From the NCBI GenBank assembly GCA_947000775.1, contig CAMQGK010000604.1, positions 11,400,501-11,464,500 of the forward strand: a stretch of 64,000 nt of DNA, given 5' to 3'. Under the pieces are notes generated by a model. The model was not told where the DNA came from. It saw only the letters and a program-made list of their open reading frames with translations, and searched no databases. The position numbers and the translations under genes are program-made. This stretch comes from Pterois miles. Its lineage: Eukaryota; Chordata; Actinopteri; Perciformes; Scorpaenidae. Shown here one piece after another: positions 35,177 through 46,446 of the stretch (position 1 is the first letter of the stretch; each line of letters starts with the position of its first letter).

Positions 35177-35847
35177 TTGATATTATTATTATTGTTATTG
35201 TTACATTTTATTACCTGTAGTATTAGTACTGATATTATATTATTTTTGCATAAATTCTATATGATGTATAAATATTAATTCAAAAATATGATTATATTTG
35301 TGTTATTTTGATATAATGATGTTTTAAAAGCATAAACATATTTTATAGTTGAAGACAATGGAGTCGAAGAGGTGCTGGGTGTTTGTGGTAATCACTTTCA
35401 AGATGTGAGCACATCTCGCACATGTCAAATGGAATATTTTGCTAACTGCAACACCACATACCGTATGTTGTCTACAGATTAGAGTGCCCCTGTGGTTGTT
35501 TCCATGTATGAAGAACAAAAAGAACTCTAATAGACCAATTTGCAGAACAGAAATATACCATCTGCACAAGGAATGTTAATTATGCTATGGCATTACATTA
35601 TGAACAAACAGGACATGGAAACCTTAACAAAACAGTCACAGTGTAAGAAGTTTCACTTCAGATCTTTTGGATTGTACAAATAAAAGCCACAAAATACTCC
35701 AGTCTCAGTGATGAGATAGACTTTTCTCCTTTTCTGTGAATTATCACTTCAGGCATGATATAAAAATTGTATTTTAATATGGAACTATTGAAGGGTAAGG
35801 CCATTTTGTACTCAATATGTTTGTCAGCAAAAATATAAGGACTAGAC

Positions 35848-36311
35848 CAGTGATTCTTAACCATAGGGCCGCGGCCCAAACTTGGGCCCCGAGCGCCAAA
35901 AAAAATCAGTTTTGTACGTGTGGGCCGCGAGGGCCGCGGGACGCAATAACAACTCCCGACCATGTAGTGGCGCTAATGCATCAGTCAGTTGTTACTTTAA
36001 CCAGCTCCATAAATAAGGAGAAGAAGACACTCAGCTAGCTGTAAACAAACAAGATGGAGAAATATTTAAAACGAAAAAATGAAGACGACCCCCGGTTTAT
36101 TGAATTGAATTGAATACAAATCAAACCAAGAGTGAGATAATTATAAACCTATACAGTGTATATATATTAAATAATACATATTAAATAATATATGTAATAT
36201 AATATAATTAATAATAATAAATAATATATATTAAAATTATATTTAATGGGCCCTGGGCCACTCTGTACTGAAAAAAATGGGCCTCAGGGTCAGAAAGGTT
36301 AAGAACCCCTG
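35848..36311 (+). mobile_element. hAT-type internally deleted DNA transposon, 8-bp target duplication
   Basis: The ends CAGTGATTCTTAACC and GGTTAAGAACCCCTG are inverted repeats, and the element is flanked by the identical 8-mer GACTAGAC at 35840-35847 and 36312-36319. Both are hAT hallmarks. At 36054 an ATG opens MEKYLKRKNEDD, which looks like the start of a ZBED-like hAT transposase, and then runs into AT-rich filler. It is therefore a deletion derivative of an autonomous element. Confidence 0.85.
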
Positions 36312-37029
36312 GACTAGACTATAGTTCTGGATAGAGGAATTCATTACATGTAAACCTACATTTAACCAAGTTAACCTGACTTTATAGTCACATTTTTTCA
36401 TAATTGTTTTTGTTTTAATCATTAATCTCCTCTTTTCTTCACTTCTGTTTGATTCCCCCTCCCTCTTTTTCTTCCCCTTTCTTTTCTCCACTCCCTCCCC
36501 TTTTTCCTTTTTTCTCCTCTCCATTATTGATGTTTCATTTCCTTGTTTTTCAACCAATGTGCTTGGACATTGTGACCCTGATGAAGACCTGCATTGGTCA
36601 TTTTAAACAATTATTGCCATGTAAAATAAAAACTAAAGACAAAACTAAAATGCCTTTGCATTTTAGTTTTGTTCAAACGCTACAGAGTGCCTTGGATTAT
36701 TTTTGAGGGAGCCTTGCATTTTGTACTTTTTTGAGATGGCATTTCACCCTTGCAATTGAACCCTTCACATGATATTTATAGTTGCCAGATGAATGCAGTG
36801 GAGTAAAATGTATAATAGTGTATATCTAGGTCTCTAGTTTGTGGCTGTAAAGTTTCATGAGGCTGTGATTATCCTAGAGGTCACCACAGGTCATTTTATA
36901 CAGTGAGGACAAGTGTCAAAAAATGGTCACACTACAATGAAATGATTACCATGGCAACTAACATCATCATACATGAATACAGTTGGACTCACTGGGTCCA
37001 CAAGAGTCTCAGCTTAACAGTGATACCCA

Positions 37030-37345
37030 GTTTATGGAATTCCAAGACTGTTTAGGGACCCCAGTATGCAGAAATATTCAAAAACACAATTTAGAGAAGG
37101 AAACAGTATAACACATTTATACTGCATGAAAATAAATGTCTGCAAAGGGGAGACTCGTGGGTACCCAGAGAACACATTTTCATTCACATATCTGGAGGTC
37201 AGAGGTCAAGGGACCCCTTTGAAAATAGCCATGCCAGTTTTTCCTCACTAAAATGTAAAAGTTTGGAGCCTAATTTAGCCTCCTTCCGTGACATGGTTGG
37301 TAACAGATTCCTTAGGTTTCTAGTTTCATATATCTGAACTTGTTA
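37030..37345 (+). repeat. Interspersed fish repeat
   Basis: Contains GGGGAGACTCGTGGGTACCC, GGTCAGAGGTCAAGGGACCC and AGCCATGCCAGTTTTTCCTC, a repeat I recognise from teleosts. Its right part (TTTAGCCTCCTTC, TTGGTAACAGATTCC) recurs in inverted orientation at 40480-40560 in snrpa1 intron 2. Confidence 0.55.
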
Positions 37346-37820
37346 GAGCCTCTGAAAGACAGTAAAGTCAGTCAGGATCACCCTCGGCCCTGCAGGTCTC
37401 TTAGGTTTAAACAGAAACTGAAGGAAAGGTGGCAGAAGCAATGGGAGGAAGAGAGGAAAGGACAGAGGTTTTACAGATTCAAAGGAAAGTTGTAGACATG
37501 ACGTGAGTAGGAAGGAAAAGGAGACATGAGACAATCATATCAACACTTAGATTTGGACACAGACTATATACCACTCTATTTAAAATTGTTAAACACGAAA
37601 CAGGTGTATTTAGTTACTGTGGACAAGAGGAAATTATGGAGTGTTGTATTGTGTGAAGATTGATTGTATTGCATTTGATTCAAGGCCTCACAGAGATAAC
37701 AGCACACTTTGATTTAATTTAATGCATTATTAGTAATAAATGAATAACAAATTATAGCTATGACTAATTCTACAAAAAGTGTGAGTGACATAGATTACTA
37801 TTTCAGTATCTATATTATAT

Positions 37821-38005
37821 ACAATACTCACCCACCTGCTGCACTTTACTTATTACTGTTTTACTTATTTATTTTATTGCCAATTTCCTTCATTGCACCT
37901 TACTTTTTACTTATCGTATTCATCTGTACTGTTGTTGCTGCTGCTACGACACCCGAATTTCCCTCCGGGGATTAATAAAGGTTCATCTTATCTTATCTTA
38001 TCTTA
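37821..38005 (+). mobile_element. Rex1-like LINE 3' UTR fragment (plus strand)
   Basis: Contains TTATTTTATTGCCAATTTCC, CGACACCCGAATTTCCCTCC and ATTAATAAAGGTTCATC followed by (TTATC)n. This is the reverse complement of the UTR at 17010-17220. It ends about 380 bp before the snrpa1 start codon. Confidence 0.82.
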
Positions 38006-38214
38006 AACAAATCAAAATGAATTGAAATATGAGATTCTCTTTTTTTCTGACGTTCTGTTATTGAACACGCCTGTTGAATATTGCAGTAATGCACCAAATC
38101 GGTGTTTGCCAACCACAAATAAACCTCGACGAAGGAGAACAGTAATAGGCGCTGCCCTGTCCTCTGTCCCTTGGCTGTTTCCTGTCCCCTGTCCCCTGCC
38201 TGCCTTGCTGCAAG

Positions 38215-38700
38215 AATGTCCTCCATGCGCTGGAGGGCGCTACGACAAAATAAAACCGGTTTTATTAGCAGCGAGCGATCGAGGCCTTTGTTCCGGTTTA
38301 ACAGCGTGATCACAGCGTTGCGAGCAGATCCAAAACGTTCTGCGCCTAAAAGAATTCAGCTTGGTAAAGTCTGTTGTTGGCCTCAACATGGTGAAATTAT
38401 CTGCGGAGCTAATCGAGCAAGCTGCTCAATATACCAATCCTGTGAGAGACCGAGAGTTGGATTTACGAGGTTAGTTCAACTTCCTTCACTGTCAGCGTTG
38501 GTTGGACATGTAACGTTAGCTTGCGTTTTCCGCGGGCATCACGCCGACCTCCATTCACAAAACGAAATAAGTATTTGTACCTATATCTGACATGAACTGC
38601 AACGTGTGTCTGGAGGACAGTATAACTTCCAGCTGTTGTTGGTGCCGAATTCCGCCTGTCCGCCGACTAGCTCACGCGTCTCACGGCAGCGCGCTAACTT
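38215..38700. promoter_or_regulatory. snrpa1: CpG-rich snrpa1 promoter region
   Basis: CpG dinucleotides are far denser here than on either side (for example AGCGAGCGATCGAGG and ACGCGTCTCACGGCAGCGCG). The block spans the start codon at 38388. No TATA box was seen. This is typical of a housekeeping gene; the transcription start is not defined. Confidence 0.55.
38388..38469 (+). CDS. snrpa1: snrpa1 exon 1
   Basis: 82 nt, residues 1-27 plus one base. Encodes MVKLSAELIEQAAQYTNPVR and DRELDLR. Donor GAG|GTTAGT. Confidence 0.96.
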
Positions 38701-41700
38701 CTAGAGAAAACCACCAGACATCATGATGATTTCTAAGTAACTGTACCGTTTAAATCTTCACATGCTTCGTTGTTTTTCCTGATAAGTAATATGAAGTTTA
38801 TCAGCGTTTAGATTCATCAATGTTTTATTAGACTCCGCAGACGTAACGTTATCATGTATGACGGACGAAAGCTGCCACAATCAAAAGTTAAATCACTAAA
38901 TAAACGTACCCTCAAAAGTAGCAAAAAAAACAAAAATAGTAAAAAATAAATAAATAAACGTGGTCATTAATTAATTGATAAAATGTGATAAATTGATATT
39001 TGTTTGAATTTGCTTTTTTCTTTATATTTGTATTCTCATTTATTCCTCTGTTTATTTTCAGAAAGGCATTATTTGAATGAATTTTCATAATTGCATTTTT
39101 CATTTATTAATTTTAATACTACACTTTATATTATATTTTAAATGTGTGTATATATTTATGTTTAAGCATTTATTTCTACATGAATTTCCCTTAGTATTTC
39201 ACCCCTTATTTATTTCTCCAAACTTATCTCCATATGCTTCTTTATATATTAATTAATACATTTCTTCATGCATTTCTGTTTCATTGTGCAAATGAGGGAG
39301 GCGTTGCTTTTTTGTTGTCCTGCTTTCAGTCTTAAGACTGTCTGTCTGAAAATGAAGTTATCTACAGCTTTTACAGTATTGACATAGTTCCAAAATGTTT
39401 GAGTGGCAGTTTTGAGTCTGTACAATAAAATAATTTCAACAACTGATCAGACAAGATACCAACGTGACATTCTGTTGGGATCCTGTTCACTTCTGTAGAC
39501 GTCACAATTCCATACTGTATGCTATAATTGTAACCCGATTTTAATATGTAGCATAATTCATAACTATTCATAGTAGTTGGAAATGCAGCGCAGTAATATA
39601 CAATATAGGCTCACAGCTGAATCCTTCACTGTGTTTAATGTTTTATTCTTGATCAACTGTATGAATATTCGCTACCTTTTTTATGGAAGAAAGAACCTCA
39701 GCAGTGTTGTCGCTTTCGTATAGTTCAACCATAAACACTGTTGTACCATTATCATTTTCATTACAAAAAAAAATGTAAACAGCTCATAGTGTTCTATGAA
39801 AACATGTATCACTGTCAGTCACGCTCTCCTTGCCATGTTCATCATACTGAGCTCTAGAGACAAAAAAAATATTTTTCAAGGGAAGAAAGCGTTCCTCCTC
39901 AACTTTCATGTTTTTTCATCTCACAGGTTATAAAATCCCAGTGCTTGAAAATCTTGGAGCGACTCTGGACCAATTTGACACTATTGACTTCTCTGATAAT
40001 GAAGTCAGAAAACTGGACGGCTTTCCTCTGCTCAAAAGACTGAAAACATTGCTTATGAACAACAACAGGATTTGGTAAGTTATAGCTGCAACACCCTGAA
40101 TTGAAATATGAAACAGAAAATCATGTTGATTTTACGTTCAAATTAAACCAATGAGCAAATCAGTGCTTTCTACGGTTCAAGTTTGGATTTATTATTTACA
40201 GTTAAGTTTAGGTTTATTCTTAACGTTCAGATGAGGTGGACTGAAGATTGTACTTCCTGTTTGATAAATTTATTCCCATGAGGGGCACATAATAAAATGT
40301 CCCCTATCTAACATTCATTGTTACAGCTCCAAATACCTGGTTGATATGTCCTCAAATGTAATGTTGAGAGACCTGCAGGCCTGGGGCGACCCCCACTGAC
40401 TTAACAGTCTAGAGACTCTAGCCGGTTCAGTTTTAGGGCTAGAGGGAAGCTATGAAAATATGAACATGAATATGATATGGAATTGGAATCCATTGGTACC
40501 AACTACATCATGCTAACATGTCTTGAAGGAGGCTAAATAATGCTCGAAAGTTGGGCTGAATTTTATTGAGGAAATTCAAAATACCAAAAAATGCAATTCT
40601 TGCAGAAATCTCTGTCAAAAGTTTTTCATACCAAATTGCTTTTTCTGTGGTTTTCCTCAAGAGCTTGGTGTCTTAATGTGGTATTTTGGAGGGATTGTTG
40701 ATTCCCCAGTGGTTTAAAAAAAAAAAAAAAAAGGTTAAATTTAGCACTAAATCAGTGTCACAAATGGTATCAACCCAAAAATTGCCACAACAACTTATGA
40801 CACAACATGGGGATGGACATCATATACTTCTATCATAATGTTATAAACCATTATACATTTTTACAATTCATTTAAAATAATTAATTAGTTGGTGTTATTC
40901 ATCTCAAATAATCTTCAGATTCTTCTTCAGATCTATTGTGGGTCTCAGTTGTGATAAACAGACACATATGAATATTTTCAGATCAATCTGAAAGAGTTGT
41001 CTGTTTTTTTATGAATTTTGTTAGCTCTGTGGTAGTGTATGTAGGGTTAAAAGGGGCTAACCTTGTGACACGCTCATTTAGTGGGAAACTGTTGTATGTG
41101 TAAGTGGACTGTCACAAGCCAAGCTTTCTATCCAGACTGTAGTCTGCCTTCATATATCTGATGTGTAATAGACTTGTGTTGAATATTATAAACCTTCTGA
41201 TGTGACTTTGCATTGCATAAACTAGTATGGCATTAGCTCACCTGGGATTAGGGATACTAATTTTGAACACTTTTTTAAACTGATTATTAACCATTAACTG
41301 ACAAGATTAGTGCATCTCATGCAGCTGTGCATGAGATGAGATGCTGAGCTGTGCACCAGCTGCAGTATTTGAGCACAACAGACAACAGAGTCAACAGTTC
41401 ACCATCAGGAGAGTTACTGTAGCAGCCATGGTGCTGCGTTCACTGTCTCCAGTTCACCGTCAGGAGATTTACAGTAGCAGCCATGGTGCTGCGTTCACTG
41501 TCTCCAGTTCACCGTCAGGAGATTTATTGTAGCAGCCACGGTGCTGCGTTCACTGTCCCAAGTTCACCATCAGGAGAGTTACTGTAGCAGCCACGGTGCT
41601 GCGTTCACTGTCTCAAGTTCACCATCAGAAGAGTTACTGTAGCAGCCGCAGTACTGCGTTCACTCGAACATGCAGCCATTTTCCCAGTAAAAGCCTCCAC

Positions 41701-44700
41701 CGCATCATTTAGTTTAGTTTAGCAGGTTGTCAGCTGTGTGTCTACCTGACATAACGATACTCTGTCACCCCCGTCGGCTTAGCTTTAACTGTTGTCCCAC
41801 AACAGTGTGTGTTTGTGGTACATTGGTAGTGCTGTCGGCTGGAGTGCTCCCTTTAGCCGTGCATACACTCTGTCGGTGCAGCGTAATTTTAGCAAGCGGC
41901 CGACAGATCGTGTGTTTGTGTGTGTGGCGGTGCTGAGTGAGAGTGTGTCAGTGACATAGCTACAAACATAGCAGGAGCAGTGTGTGTACAGTTTATTTGT
42001 TGGTGAATAAATGCTACATCTCCACTCTGTGCTCTGCTCAACACATCAGATTCTCTTAAGGTGCACCAATTTTCTACTTTAACTGACAAGCTGCTTCTAT
42101 GAGTTTTACTCGGCTTTCCAATATTGTTAATTGGTTAAACTCTTAAAGTCGGTTAAATAGCTGATTATTAATATCCCTACCTGGGATGAATGCCCTCATT
42201 TATGAATGGGTTTAATGTGACTGGACAGGTTAGTGGTCAGGGCTGGCTTGCTCTCAATGCAAGCCTGCTTTATTTGAGTCTAATCAAGAAACACCTCTGC
42301 TTTGTGAGATGGTGCAATAATACAGTAGATGATGTTCAACTGTGTTAATGAAGTTCTGCCTTTGTGTACACTGGTTACATTAGAGTATATTTGCTTGTAA
42401 CTTTATGAAATGTTTCTCCAGTCGCATAGGTGAGAATCTGGAGCAGTCTCTGCCGAGTCTGACGGAGCTGGTTCTCACGAACAATAACATTCAGGAGCTG
42501 GTGAGTACATTTCAGCAGCAGTAAGTTCAACAGAACCAACTGAACATTTAGGGATTTTTTTTAAATTATATGATAAAAATGGTGAGTATGAAGTTTACTG
42601 ATTTCATACTGAAACACCAGAAAAATACATATTCCTCTTCAGTCTGATGCAAAACAACAACCATCCATTATCTGTAACTGCTTATCCTAGTCAGGGTCAC
42701 GGGGCGACTGGAGCCAATCCCAGCTGACATTGGCGACCTGTCCAGGGTGAACAGGTCTTCAGGCTATCACAGGGCTGCCACAGAGAGACAGACAACCATT
42801 TACACTCACAGTCACATGTACGGGACACTTACAGTCAACAGTGAGCCTAACCCGCATTCAGAAGGTGTATGGTTGTATTTTTTCCCCCAGTTTCTTGCTC
42901 AGGAACACTTTGACATGTGACCAGAGGAGCCAGAGATCGAACCATCGATCTTCTGATTAGAGGACGAGACGCTCTTAGTCTGAGCAACAGCTGTCCTACT
43001 GATTCTGGATAAATGCCCATTATTAACGAAGCCCCTCTGAGTGGGTTTAATGTGACACCGGCACGGCGCCAGGATTTGAATTTTGAATGGGGCAAATTAA
43101 TTTTGGGTCAGCACTGTAATTACAGAAGTTAGTACTGTTTGCCCGTTGATGGTTTCCAACTGGCAGTCTCACTCAAATAGAAATAACTAATATCATACTG
43201 AAGAAGGTAACTAGTACATCTAATTGATTATGACACCTTTAAAATGTTTTTCTAAAATATTTTCAATGCCAAGATAGCATATTATTTACTCACGACAGTT
43301 TGTAGAGCTATTACAAGCGCAGGTATTTTGTGAATGAAAAATGAAATGTATGGTATATCTACCATGTTTACTTTTTGCTGTGGCTTGTGTGGAAGTGTTT
43401 ATCAGACCAAGGACTACTTAACAAATCAAAAAAAAAAACTTCCAGACCACCTAACTCCCCAGAAAACAGAAAATTCAACTGTGCACCTTTTGAATCCAAC
43501 TTTCTCTCTTACACCAATGGGCTTAATTGCCCTGTTGACCTGTTGAAGTGAAAACAATTCATTCAAACTGGACAGAAAGGAGAAAAAAAGTAAAACTCAC
43601 CAAACAAGTCTGAGTCTTTACACTGTTTTAACAATCAGCAACTCTGGTTTGGTTGAAATAAACCCTTAATTCTCTGAGTAAGATGTGACAATATGCCAGA
43701 TATATGCCAGAAAATAAGCCAAAACACTGCAAAATGTGCACACTATCTTGATGACTTGGCTGGATTATTATTTATTATACAATATAAAGTGAGGCAGAAA
43801 TTTTCAGTTATGCCTCCTGTCTTTCTACTTTTGAAGGTTCTTGTAGTCTCAATAGGAATTGCATTTGCTATATGAGCCAGTTGTACAAGTGGGCGGTTCC
43901 AGGTCTTTTAGGGCCACCCACTATGCCTTGCCTTATGTCACCATCAAACCCTTTACCGTGATGTGTTTTTGTGAATTATTATTCTTTTCATGTGTAGGGT
44001 GACTTGGACCCGCTGGCCACAGTGAAGACATTGACCCTTCTCAGGTATGAATTATCAGTACACAAATCTTGGGAAGTACAGAAAGTAAACTAGTCACCAT
44101 AGAGTGTTCAAGGGATGATGTATCTTTGTAGGCAAACCAGGAAGTTTGCTTTGCCCTGGTTCCCTCACCAAAAAGCCAATGGCATTGTTCCCCTGGGTTT
44201 TGGATTACTGCAGAAAATCATGAAATTGTGTTTATTTGTGTCTTTGCATGGACTTTATATGTTATTGTCCAGTGCAAATTGTTGGCTTTGTGTTTGGTGT
44301 GAACATGACATAAGAAACTGTCTTGGGTCTGCGGCGGTCCCACAGAATAAATGAATTCAATCAACTAACTGTGGTGTGTGAAATCTAACATTGGTTGTTC
44401 TAACTAGGGCAACCTAATGACCACAATGTAAACATCAGTCGGTTGGTATCACAAACAGAACACACTGCTCTGCTAACCGCGTTAACTGACTTGCAGCTGA
44501 ATGCATCATGGTTGCGCGTAGTGACGGCAGCTGTGTCCTCGTAACGGCCTTCAATTTTACTTGAATCCATTTTAAATACATACTCATCTGTGTTTATTGT
44601 CTATGCCAACCATTTACTAAAGTTACTACGAGCAACCACCGGTTAATATTGACGGCAGAGTCATTGCGACTTGTCGCTGCAGTAATGGCGGCGCCGCACA

Positions 44701-46404
44701 AAGTGGTTGCCGTATTCGTCCATACTCAAAGATAATTTGTTTACTGAAGTGCTTTGTGCACCACTGAATTATGATCATACATGTTTGTAATAATCACTGA
44801 TTTTTCAGCTTGTTAAGGAACCCAGTGACAAACAAGAAGCATTACAGGCTCTATGTCATCAACAAAATCCCACAGATCCGTGTGCTTGACTTCCAGAAGG
44901 TAAAGCTCAAGGTAAGTGTAAAGAGAGCAGGTATACTGTGCTAATTTTTGAAAGTCTCAATTAACTGTGAGATACAGGGCCGTTGACCACTCTTCAGTGA
45001 ACCAGTATAGTATTGAAAGGGCTGGCAGGAGTTGTGAGTCATGAATCGTATACATAGGTGATGGAAGCTAAAACAGTAGTATGGACTTTTCTTTTTATAC
45101 ATGTTCTTAACAGTGTGTTAACCTCTTCTAACCCAGAGTTAATGTCCTGTTCAACGTTCAAAGAAGTTCTGGTGAATTGTGCATTTTCCTGCCTGGCCTT
45201 GCCCCCCTTGGATGAAAGCTCAGTCTGTACTTAATGAGAGTTTTCACTTTAACTGTGTGATATTCATCATAGGAACGCCAGGAGGCAGAGAAAATGTTCA
45301 AGGGCAAACGAGGTGCTCAACTTGCAAAGGATATTGCCAGGCGAACGAAAACGTAAGATGAAAGTTGATGTTAGACAGCAGCTCCTCAGAATCACTGGAT
45401 CCTGGCTAATGGAACGGGTTAAATAATGTACAAAAAAATAAACCCGGTCACCACCAGTTATATTCAGTATATCTGTGTACATGAGAATACACAGTGATGG
45501 TCAAGCACATTCTTTTATCTTCACTATGTGCAGTCATTAATGACAAAATTCCCAAAATGTTTAAACATATTTGAAACTATTTCACAATGAAAAAAAATCT
45601 TTTAAAAACTCATCACTTGTCTCATCAAATGAGAGCAAACACATACCTTCCTAAGTAAAGGTTAAGCTATAAATGGGCCTTAACCGTACCGTTTAAACCT
45701 GAAGTGACAAACTGTCACCACAGTGTTGCTCAGGACTGCTGTCTGAGGACAATGTATCAGTTTATTTGACTCAAGAAAAGATACTATACAGAGATGACTA
45801 CCTTGGTTGAGAGGTCAGAGAAGCCCATGCATGTCCATGTTGTCTAAATGAGGTGTGTTCTTTCTTTTCAGATTCACTCCAGGAGTGGCAGCACAGTTTG
45901 AGAAGAAGAGGACAGGCCCATCTCAAGCAGATGTGGAAGCCATCAAGGTTCATTTGTTGACTTGAAAAATATTGGCACTGTTTTTGGGGTCTTTACATTA
46001 CGTGAGCCGAGCTTGAATTTCCATCCCTGTATCATTCCACAAATGTAAAATGGGATGTTTCGTATTTAACAAAAACCAAAAGAAAAATAGCTACATCTTA
46101 ACTTATGGTTCACTCACTATCTTTTTCTTGAGTTTAAGCACATTTCACTGTCTTCCTCAGAAGGTGGACTCAAGTATATGAAGCAGGTGGTTGTGGTTGA
46201 CAGACTCTTCAACTCATCCTCATTGCTCCAATATAACAAAGCACGAGCATTAAGGGACTACAGCTGCATTTAGTTACCTAACGCTGTGCTATAAAGTGAC
46301 AATAAATTAACCTTGAACCTTGACCACTTGATGGCAGCCCGTTGATGAAAAACCGTGAGATCAGCTCCAGAAAAAGCCAGTGAGGGAACCTTGAGTCAAC
46401 ATGG

Positions 46405-46446
<42 letters not shown>

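Noticed and set aside
38171..38590. 139-codon plus-strand frame over the snrpa1 start
   Set aside because: It runs through the promoter, exon 1 in the wrong frame, and intron 1; no homology, while the snrpa1 frame is clear.
41341..41532. Repetitive protein-like frame (LRSLSPVHR-type repeats)
   Set aside because: It is a reading of the 55-bp minisatellite; the unit length is not a multiple of three, so the frame cannot persist.
41396..41665. CRISPR-like array of direct repeats
   Set aside because: Units are contiguous 55-bp tandem repeats without unique spacers, in an animal genome.
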